This document shows, piece after piece, positions 1 through 5,006 of a DNA stretch of 6,548 nucleotides. The notes under the pieces were generated by a model. The model was not told where the DNA came from, did no database searches, and saw only the letters and a program-made list of their open reading frames with translations. The position numbers and the translations under genes were made by a program. Source of the DNA: Propionibacterium sp. (lineage in GTDB: Bacteria > Actinomycetota > Actinomycetes > Propionibacteriales > Propionibacteriaceae). The DNA lies in assembly GCA_012514785.1 (NCBI GenBank), contig JAAYZP010000460.1, positions 1 to 6,548 of the forward strand, written 5' to 3'. Within the stretch, counting starts at the first letter, position 1. Each line of letters opens with the position of its first letter.

Positions 1-330
1 CTGGTGACGATGCTCGACGAGCATGTGCCCGTGCCGGAGGGGCGGCAGCTCGATCTCGAGGGCGGCGTGCTGGTGTCTGTGCCCACGCAGCGCACGATCG
101 TGTTCGGGGCGCTCGGCGGGCGCGGCAGCTTCCTGGGCAACGTGCACAAGATGATCGGCCGGTGCTACGACCTGATGGACAGCCCGGACGCGGTGAGCCA
201 GTCGGTCTATCTCGTGGACCGCTCAGGCGTGGAGCGCGTGGCCCGCGTGGTGGGGGAGGGCGACGACGCCAAGCTGGTGCTGTCGGCGTCGGCGGAGCTG
301 CATCGTCGCGTGCAGCAGGGGGAGCTGTAG
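1..330 (+). CDS. C-terminal part of a DUF1444-like soluble protein (paralog 1, 5' end outside window)
   Basis: The reading frame is open from the first base, so the true start lies outside the window; the GTG at 4 and the ATG at 10 are probably internal codons. The visible 109 residues align without gaps over most of their length with the C-terminus of the next gene. Shared positions include an LDE near the start, D-L-x-x-G, a V-P dipeptide (residues 27-28 of the fragment), G-S, S-V-Y, D-R-x-G and the final R-V-Q-Q-G-E-L. No membrane helix or signal peptide is visible. The beta-rich pattern with V-P followed by a hydrophobic strand recalls the C-terminal half of DUF1444/YtpQ proteins. That family match is made by eye, and the function is unknown. 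The gene is followed by a 73-base gap and its paralog on the same strand, so the pair probably arose by duplication and may be co-transcribed. Confidence 0.8.
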   Translation: MVTMLDEHVPVPEGRQLDLEGGVLVSVPTQRTIVFGALGGRGSFLGNVHKMIGRCYDLMDSPDAVSQSVYLVDRSGVERVARVVGEGDDAKLVLSASAELHRRVQQGEL

Positions 331-393
331 CCGCGGGCGTGGCTTTGGCCCTCGATCTGGATGGTCCCAGTCGTTAGGGTGGGAGCCACGGTT

Positions 394-399
394 AGGAGG
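394..399 (+). promoter_or_regulatory. Ribosome binding site AGGAGG for the second DUF1444-like gene
   Basis: A full AGGAGG lies 4 bases before the ATG at 404. This strong site fixes the start of the downstream gene. It also means the gene can be translated independently of its upstream paralog. Confidence 0.8.
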
Positions 400-403
400 A
401 CCC

Positions 404-1297
404 ATGTCCGAGCCCTACTACGACATCCTCGGCCCACGCGCCAAGGTCTTCATCGAGACGCTGCGCGACGAGGTGGCCGAACTCGGTGGAGTGATGGATC
501 CTGACGGCCGCAGCGCCGCGATGCCCGACGGCGCCGGCTACAACTTCGACAACCTCGCCCGCTCCATACCCGCCGAAGCGAGTGAGCAGGAGATCGCCGA
601 CGGCGTGCGCATGTTCCTGGGCGGGCTGCGGGAGGCGCCCAACGTCCGGGACTATTCCTGGGACGAGCTGAAAATGCGACTGCGCACCCGGCTCTCGGCG
701 CGGGTGGCGATCGAGGGCGACGAGACCCTGGTCAAGCCGCTGGCCCAGGACCTGATGCAGACGATCAACGTCGACTTCCCCAACTCGGTGGTGACGCTGA
801 CGGACGCGTCGACGCTCGCCCGGCTGGGCGTCGAGCCGCAGCAGGCGATGCACATCGCGCTGATCAACACGGCCGCAGAGCTGTCGCAGGCCGACATCGA
901 GGTGCACAACGTCGACGGCGACGTTTGGGCCCTGTCGAGCGAGTCGTTCTTCACGTCGGGGTTGGTGATCCTCCTCGACGAGGTGCTGCCACTCCTGCTG
1001 GATCGCGAGTTCGACCTCGACCAGGGCCTGCTCATCGCCGTGCCGAACCGGCACGTCGTGCTGGTCGGGTTCCTGGACGCGCCCGGATCGCTGATCGCCG
1101 GTGTCACGACTATGACCAAGGTGGCCATGCGGCTGATCCGCAGCCAGCCGGGCGCGATCTCCGGGTCGGTGTACTACTCGGACCGCGACGGCATCCAGCG
1201 CATCGCGCACGTCGATCGCGACGTCGACGACGAGCGCACCGTCATCCTCGCCCCCTCCGAGCGGCTCCAGCAGCGGATGCAGGCCGGCGAAATCTAG
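404..1297 (+). CDS. DUF1444-like soluble protein of unknown function (paralog 2)
   Basis: This complete 297-residue protein has its ATG set by an AGGAGG four bases upstream and a TAG stop. No signal peptide or membrane segment is visible, so it is probably cytoplasmic. Residues 1-95 form an acidic N-terminal region that I do not recognise. From about residue 96 the order of elements resembles the DUF1444 (YtpQ) family. There is a helix with alternating charges (SWDELKMRLRTRL), a D-L near residue 120 (QDLMQTI), and a region reading L-x-x-L-G-V-x-x-x-x-A-M-x-x-A-L-x-N-T-A. A D-x-W-A-L-S-S-E-S-F-F segment and a strand around IAVPNRHVVLVG follow. The last 110 residues are the paralog of the preceding gene product. 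The family name is an inference from pattern and could be wrong; biochemical role, partners and regulation are not visible. The gap of 73 bases to the upstream paralog allows either co-transcription or its own promoter. Confidence 0.85.
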   Translation: MSEPYYDILGPRAKVFIETLRDEVAELGGVMDPDGRSAAMPDGAGYNFDNLARSIPAEASEQEIADGVRMFLGGLREAPNVRDYSWDELKMRLRTRLSARVAIEGDETLVKPLAQDLMQTINVDFPNSVVTLTDASTLARLGVEPQQAMHIALINTAAELSQADIEVHNVDGDVWALSSESFFTSGLVILLDEVLPLLLDREFDLDQGLLIAVPNRHVVLVGFLDAPGSLIAGVTTMTKVAMRLIRSQPGAISGSVYYSDRDGIQRIAHVDRDVDDERTVILAPSERLQQRMQAGEI

Positions 1298-1313
1298 ATT
1301 CCCAGCGTGGCTA

Positions 1314-1326
1314 GCGGCAATGCCGC
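1314..1326. repeat. Small perfect inverted repeat after the DUF1444-like gene
   Basis: GCGGC-AAT-GCCGC gives a 5-bp GC-only stem with a 3-base loop, 17 bases after the stop codon at 1297. It sits where a terminator would be expected, but no T tract follows. It could be a weak or Rho-assisted terminator, or chance in GC-rich DNA. Confidence 0.35.
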
Positions 1327-1351
1327 GGATCGTGATCTACCTTGGCCCTGA

Positions 1352-1366
1352 TGCGTCGTTGACGCA
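1352..1366. promoter_or_regulatory. Perfect inverted repeat TGCGTC-N3-GACGCA upstream of aqpZ (possible operator)
   Basis: Two perfect 6-bp arms (1352-1357 and 1361-1366) flank GTT, centred about 33 bases before the aquaporin start. The right arm overlaps TTGACG (1359-1364), a good -35-like hexamer. A site of this size and symmetry suits a dimeric repressor. However, a matching -10 element at normal spacing (TCATAT, 1383-1388, 18-base spacer) would start transcription at or inside the coding region. The promoter reading is therefore uncertain, and the site could instead act as an mRNA hairpin. Confidence 0.35.
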
Positions 1367-1376
1367 GCCATGAGCT

Positions 1377-1382
1377 GAAAGG
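1377..1382 (+). promoter_or_regulatory. Ribosome binding site GAAAGG for aqpZ
   Basis: GAAAGG lies 9 bases before the ATG at 1392. The in-frame ATG at 1404 has no comparable purine-rich site, which favours 1392. The 1404 start would give an N-terminus closer in length to E. coli AqpZ. Confidence 0.55.
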
Positions 1383-1391
1383 TCATATCCG

Positions 1392-2138
1392 ATGCGGTCT
1401 TCGATGTCTTCCCGCCTGGGTGCGGAAGTGCTGGGCACGTTCATCCTCGTCTTCGGCGGCTGTGGTTCTGCCGTCCTGGCCGCCTCGGTGGCCGCCGACG
1501 CCGGGTTCAATCTCGGCATCGGCTTCCTCGGCGTCGCGCTGGCGTTCGGGCTCACCGTCGTCGCGGGCGCCTACGCGTTCGGCCACATCTCGGGCGGGCA
1601 CTTCAACCCCGCCGTCACGCTCGGCGCCGCCATCGCCGGCCGCCTCGAGTGGAAGGCCGTGCCCTCCTACATGATCGCCCAGGTGGCGGGCGGCTCGGTG
1701 GCCGCGGTGGTGCTGTGGGTGATCGCCTCCGGCAGGGAAGGCTTCTCGGCGGTGGAGTCCGGGTTCGCCACCAACGGCTTCGGCGACCTCTCCCCGAGCG
1801 GCTACGGGCTGCTTGCGGTGCTCGTGATCGAGTTCGTGCTCACCTTCGTCTTCCTCATGGTGATCCTCGGCTCCACCGACGTGCGCGCACCGAAGGGCTT
1901 CGCGCCCCTGACGATCGGTCTCACGCTGACGCTGATCCACCTGATCGCCATCCCCGTGTCCAACACCTCGGTCAACCCCGCCCGTTCGTTGGCCGTGGCC
2001 TGGTTCGTGCCCGACGCGCTCGCCCAGGTGTGGCTGTTCATCCTGGCGCCGCTGGCCGGCGCCGCCGTCGCGGGGCTGCTGTACCCGAGGCTGTTCCCGA
2101 ACGTCGAAGAGGTCATCCTCGAGCGCGAACCGGCCTGA
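1392..2138 (+). CDS. aqpZ: Aquaporin Z-type water channel
   Basis: This 248-residue polytopic membrane protein of the MIP family closely resembles E. coli AqpZ along its whole length. It would mediate passive, rapid water flow across the cytoplasmic membrane. The N-terminal helix carries the E12 and G-T-F of family members and is followed by FGGCGSAVLA. The first half-helix has HFNPAV, with its NPA at 72-74. The second has NTSVNPAR, with its NPA at 195-197. The aromatic/arginine filter can be read as F52, H183, T192 and R198, the same four residues as F43/H174/T183/R189 of AqpZ, which indicates an orthodox water channel rather than a glycerol facilitator. Compared with AqpZ there are about nine extra residues before the first filter position. 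Part of this offset disappears if the ATG at 1404 is used. The gene ends 12 bases from the stop of the convergent LysM gene. Its own upstream spacer contains an inverted repeat and a -35-like hexamer, so it is probably transcribed as a single gene. Confidence 0.95.
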   Translation: MRSSMSSRLGAEVLGTFILVFGGCGSAVLAASVAADAGFNLGIGFLGVALAFGLTVVAGAYAFGHISGGHFNPAVTLGAAIAGRLEWKAVPSYMIAQVAGGSVAAVVLWVIASGREGFSAVESGFATNGFGDLSPSGYGLLAVLVIEFVLTFVFLMVILGSTDVRAPKGFAPLTIGLTLTLIHLIAIPVSNTSVNPARSLAVAWFVPDALAQVWLFILAPLAGAAVAGLLYPRLFPNVEEVILEREPA

Positions 2139-2150
2139 TCCCCGGCCCCG

Positions 2151-4715
2151 TCAGAAGGCCAGCGCCGCAGGCTCCTCAGCCAGCCGTCGCGGCAACTGCT
2201 CCCGGTGCAGACGGGCGTGCGCCTCGTCGAGGGACTCGGCGTGCTCGATGGTGAGCTCGCGGTTGTCCTGACGCAGCTGGTCGAGCAGCTTCGACGACGC
2301 CGCCTCGGCCGCGTCGTGGTCGCCGGCGAGGCTGTGCGCGGTGACGAGGCGGATGGCGACCTCGTCATGGTCGGGCGCGGCGAGCTCGGCCTGGCGCAGC
2401 GCCCACAGGGCGTCGTCGAGGTGTCCGCCGTCCAGGCTGCGGTCGGCCAGCGTGCAGGCCGCGTCCACGACGACGGAGACCATGTCGTCGTGCAGGTCCC
2501 GGGCCCACACCCAGCGGCGTTTCGCGCTTCCGAGCGGCGGGCCCTGGACCATGGTGAGGGCTTGGCGCAGCGCTCGGTCGGGTGCAACGTCGACGCCGTC
2601 GGCGAGGAGGTGGCGCAGGACGTGCCAGTCGGTGGTGATGCGGCGGTCGAGGTCGAGTCGGCCGTCGTAGGCGTCGGGCAGGTACTCGTGGCCCTCGTCG
2701 TCGGAGCCGAGCCACTTCCGGAGCCGCGAGAGGTTGGATCGGCGCGTGCCCTCCGCGATCACCAGGGCCATCTGCATGGTGGTCGGGCGCGCGTTCGGGT
2801 GGAACACCATCCACGCGCAGTACTCGACGCACTGCTGCCGGGCGCGCGGCGGGGGCGTGCCGCGGGCGTCGAGTAGGTCGGGTTCGCCGAGCAGCACGAG
2901 GTAGGGGGCGTCGATGCGGGGATCGGGGTCGATGCGTTGCCCCTTGGCCGGTCGCTCGCCGGTGAACCACGGCGCCGCTTCGGTGGCCGTCGACCCCGTC
3001 CACGTGAACAGGTCGATCAGCGCCCGCCGTGCTGGGGCCGTGACCAGCTGGGGCTCGAAGGTGACGCCGCCGAGCCGGGCGTGGTCGCCGTCGAAGTTGA
3101 CGTGCGCGCCGCCGTCGCCGACCAGCACCACCGAGACGCCGACGCGGCCGAAGCCCAGGGCCTCGTCCACCGCTGAACGCTGCGGCGCCGACAGCGGTGT
3201 GGCGAACAGGTAGACGACCGGTGTGTACGCGGGCGCGGTGTCGGGGTCCCCGCGCACCTCGTCGAGGAGGGCCGTGCCCAGGTTGAGTCTCCGACGTGCG
3301 CAGAGCTTGGTGTGGTGGGCCACCCCCTCCGCCACGGTGCCGATGCTCGTCAGGCGGGGGTCGTCGAGCGCGTCGGCCCAGGGCTGGTCGACGCCGACGA
3401 CGACCACCTCGACGACCTGGGACCACGGGGCACAGAGCAGGCCGGTGAGGATCGCGCCCATCAGCGCCTGCGCATCGCCGTCGGGCGCCATCGAGGTGAG
3501 GCGCGCGGACTCGAGGTCGTGGACGACGTCGCTACCGTCGTCGGTCCAGCCCAGGAGGACGCCGGTGGGCGGGTGCGGCGCGTCGTCGGGGGCTTCGTCG
3601 CCGGCCCGGCGGGCGAGCGCGGTCCAGAAGTGCGTGATGGACGGGTTCAGGGGGATGAGGCGCCGGCCGACGGCACGGCCGACGAGCTGCAGTCGGCGCC
3701 GGGCGGCCACGCTCACGATGATGGTGCTGGCCAACAGCCCGCCGATCGGGCCCAGCACGCGGCCGGCCTCCTCCGCGTCGGTGCTCTCCGCAGCCTCGGG
3801 GGATGCCGCGGGCGTCTCCGCCCCCGCACTGGGCGCCGCGGAGGGTGCGACGGGCGGGGTCGACGGTATTCGCGGCGGTGGTGCCGGTGCCGTGGACTGG
3901 GTGGATTCGGCTGGCTCGGCAGCGGCCGGGGCCAGCTCGGGTTCGGGCGGATCGGCGGGGACGGGGAGCGGGGCCCGCGCCGTCGGGAGGAGCAGGTGCC
4001 AGCCGACCTCCAGGTGGTCGGGATCCGGCACGAGCTCGGTGTTGAGCTCGTGGATCTCCGGCCACCGCTCCGGATCCCCGAGGTGCCGCTCAGCCAGTGC
4101 CCACAGGGAATCGCCCGGCCGCACGACGACGTCGGGCGGGAGCTGGACGCGCTGGCCGGGGGTGAGCCGCGCGGCGGCGCTCAGGCCGGGGTTGACGGTG
4201 AGGAGGTCCCGCCAACGATCCCCGCTGCCCAGCTGGGCCTCCGCCACCGACCACAGCTCATCGCCGGGCTGAACGACGTAGTCGCGACCAGTCTGGAGGG
4301 CCGCGTCCGGGGCGCGCGGCGGCGCCGACGGCAGCACGGACGAGACCACGGGGGGCGCGTCGGGCATCGGTGCGGCCACGGCGATCGCGCCCGGCGTCAG
4401 CGTGGCCGCGGCGACCAGGGAGCCGATGACCGGACGCAACCAGCCGGTGCCGGGGATCCGGACGTCGATGCGGCGGCGGCTGGCGACCGCGACCAGCTCC
4501 GCCAGCAGCGTGGCCGTCAACACGAGCCAGGCGACCCAGCCGACGACGCTGAGCAGGCCCAGGACGACGCGGCCATCGTCGGGGCGCAGGAGCGCGGTGC
4601 CCCAATCGACGTCGAGCAGCGTGAGCGGGGAGCCGAGGGTGAGGAGCAGCCACGGCACGCCGACGACGACGCCGACCAGGATGGTCAGCGACCCGAGCGC
4701 TCGTAGCCACTGCAT
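2151..4715 (-). CDS. Membrane-spanning LysM protein with C-terminal SARP/BTAD-type regulatory region, Tad-locus associated
   Basis: This protein has 854 residues; the ATG at 4715 follows a GAGAGGA site 7 bases upstream. Hydrophobic segments lie at about 7-28, 50-77 and 94-115. Two LysM domains follow at about 145-193 (YVVQPGDELWSVAE) and 196-244 (VVVRPGDSLWALAE), which bind N-acetylglucosamine polymers such as peptidoglycan. A Pro/Ala/Glu-rich linker (245-318) leads to a fourth hydrophobic segment at 320-338 ending in R339-R341. Residues 385-600 form a mixed alpha/beta region that I do not recognise; no Walker A is visible. From about 603 the chain resembles the winged-helix plus bacterial transcriptional activator domain of SARP/AfsR regulators. 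It opens with a YLVLLGEPDLLDARG strand pair, has a putative recognition helix RRSNLSRLRKWLG (658-670), and continues into a helical TPR-like stretch from TTDWHV (about 694) to about 825. With the N-terminus inside, the LysM pair would face the wall and the regulatory part the cytoplasm. Similar LysM-BTAD proteins are known next to actinobacterial tad genes; the actual role is unproven. It is the last gene of the operon here. Confidence 0.88.
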   Translation of the reverse strand: MQWLRALGSLTILVGVVVGVPWLLLTLGSPLTLLDVDWGTALLRPDDGRVVLGLLSVVGWVAWLVLTATLLAELVAVASRRRIDVRIPGTGWLRPVIGSLVAAATLTPGAIAVAAPMPDAPPVVSSVLPSAPPRAPDAALQTGRDYVVQPGDELWSVAEAQLGSGDRWRDLLTVNPGLSAAARLTPGQRVQLPPDVVVRPGDSLWALAERHLGDPERWPEIHELNTELVPDPDHLEVGWHLLLPTARAPLPVPADPPEPELAPAAAEPAESTQSTAPAPPPRIPSTPPVAPSAAPSAGAETPAASPEAAESTDAEEAGRVLGPIGGLLASTIIVSVAARRRLQLVGRAVGRRLIPLNPSITHFWTALARRAGDEAPDDAPHPPTGVLLGWTDDGSDVVHDLESARLTSMAPDGDAQALMGAILTGLLCAPWSQVVEVVVVGVDQPWADALDDPRLTSIGTVAEGVAHHTKLCARRRLNLGTALLDEVRGDPDTAPAYTPVVYLFATPLSAPQRSAVDEALGFGRVGVSVVLVGDGGAHVNFDGDHARLGGVTFEPQLVTAPARRALIDLFTWTGSTATEAAPWFTGERPAKGQRIDPDPRIDAPYLVLLGEPDLLDARGTPPPRARQQCVEYCAWMVFHPNARPTTMQMALVIAEGTRRSNLSRLRKWLGSDDEGHEYLPDAYDGRLDLDRRITTDWHVLRHLLADGVDVAPDRALRQALTMVQGPPLGSAKRRWVWARDLHDDMVSVVVDAACTLADRSLDGGHLDDALWALRQAELAAPDHDEVAIRLVTAHSLAGDHDAAEAASSKLLDQLRQDNRELTIEHAESLDEAHARLHREQLPRRLAEEPAALAF

Positions 4716-4722
4716 GCGGGGT

Positions 4723-4729
4723 TCCTCTC
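4723..4729 (-). promoter_or_regulatory. Ribosome binding site of the LysM gene overlapping the pilin-like stop codon
   Basis: GAGAGGA on the minus strand lies 7 bases before the LysM-gene ATG. Its first two bases are part of the TGA stop (4730-4728) of the pilin-like gene. This arrangement suggests translational coupling, with ribosomes terminating on the pilin reading frame able to re-initiate on the next gene. Confidence 0.75.
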
Positions 4730-4907
4730 AGGCGCTGGTGGGCAGGTTGTCGCTGACGTACTGCGTGATGACGGTGATGATCAGTAGGGCGATGACGGCG
4801 GCGCCGGCCAGGAGGATGGCGTTCTCCGTCGACTGTGACAGGCCCCGTTCGTCACGCGGGGTGCGGGCCTGCAGCAACAGGCCGATGCTTTCGTGGATGA
4901 TCTTCAT
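4728..4907 (-). CDS. Small Flp/Tad-type pilin-like protein, single membrane helix
   Basis: This short gene encodes 59 residues, reading MKIIHESIGLLLQARTPRDE onwards. The ATG follows GGAGGA with a 4-base gap. A charged leader (about 1-21, containing RTPRDER) is followed by G22-L-S-Q-S-T-E28-N and one hydrophobic helix at about 30-48. A short polar tail (QYVSDNLPTSA) ends the protein. A basic leader, Gly, then Glu at the start of a hydrophobic helix is the plan of Flp/type IVb prepilins, which prepilin peptidase cleaves after the Gly. Its position directly after tadB and tadC supports a pilin or pseudopilin assembled by that machine. The processing motif is not canonical. From G22 the Glu is at +6 rather than +5, and the usual following Tyr/Phe is Asn. 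It could therefore be a membrane accessory peptide of the locus rather than the major pilin. The stop codon overlaps the ribosome binding site of the next gene. Confidence 0.8.
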   Translation of the reverse strand: MKIIHESIGLLLQARTPRDERGLSQSTENAILLAGAAVIALLIITVITQYVSDNLPTSA

Positions 4908-4911
4908 GGTG

Positions 4912-4917
4912 TCCTCC
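4912..4917 (-). promoter_or_regulatory. Ribosome binding site GGAGGA for the pilin-like gene
   Basis: GGAGGA on the minus strand lies 4 bases before the ATG at 4907. It is among the strongest sites in the window, in keeping with a protein needed in many copies, and it supports this short reading frame as a real gene. Confidence 0.75.
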
Positions 4918-4955
4918 GTTACTACTTTGGGTTCTGGATGGTGGTTATGTGCATC

Positions 4956-4973
4956 TCCACAGGGATCTGTGGA
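4956..4973. repeat. Perfect 7-bp inverted repeat TCCACAG-N4-CTGTGGA in the pilin leader
   Basis: The arms at 4956-4962 and 4967-4973 pair perfectly around a 4-base loop, 48 bases or more upstream of the pilin start. In RNA this would be a stable hairpin in the tadC-pilin spacer. No T tract follows it on the minus strand, so a classical terminator is unlikely. The left half of the symmetry comes from a degenerate DnaA-box-like core and the right half from an exact one. Confidence 0.6.
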
Positions 4974-5005
4974 TAACTCTGGATAAGTGGGCAGGGTTGT
5001 CCACA
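4968..5005. promoter_or_regulatory. Cluster of DnaA-box-like 9-mers between tadC and the pilin gene
   Basis: Three boxes are readable. TTATCCACA is exact on the minus strand (4976-4968). TTATCCAGA has one mismatch on the minus strand (4986-4978) and sits exactly 10 bases from the first as a tandem repeat. TTGTCCACA is exact on the plus strand (4997-5005), just before the tadC stop codon. A weaker fourth copy, ATCTCCACA, lies at 4953-4961 with two mismatches. TTATCCACA and TTGTCCACA are the recognised high-affinity forms in E. coli and in high-GC actinobacteria. The spacer 4908-5006 is about 51% G+C by hand count. No dnaA, dnaN or rpmH gene and no long AT-rich unwinding region is present, so this does not look like oriC. 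A regulatory or DnaA-titrating cluster is the likelier reading. Binding itself is an inference. Confidence 0.5.
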
Positions 5006-5006
5006 G

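Noticed and set aside
345..380. Promoter before the second DUF1444-like gene (TTGGCC and TAGGGT)
   Set aside because: TAGGGT (375-380) is an acceptable -10, but the only -35-like hexamer is 24 bases away, too far. The octamer TTGGCCCT recurs at 1342-1349, which is probably coincidence.
392..1210. Minus-strand open frame of 272 codons opposite the DUF1444-like gene
   Set aside because: It has a His/Arg/Asp/Val-rich composition without motifs and lies entirely antisense to a gene with a strong ribosome binding site.
3312..4706. Long plus-strand open frame (464 codons) opposite the LysM gene
   Set aside because: Its product is low-complexity and rich in Arg, Gly, Ala, Asp and Gln with no recognisable domain. 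It is the mirror of the LysM-BTAD frame, as expected in GC-rich DNA.
4908..4976. A defined sigma70-type promoter for the pilin gene on the minus strand
   Set aside because: I could not find a TANNNT -10 with a reasonable -35 at 16-19 bases, so no promoter is reported although one is plausible in this spacer.
4908..5006. Chromosomal or plasmid replication origin
   Set aside because: There are only three to four DnaA-like boxes, the spacer is about 99 bases at roughly 51% G+C, there is no long AT-rich stretch, and no dnaA, dnaN, rep or par gene is present. It is kept only as a DnaA-box cluster.
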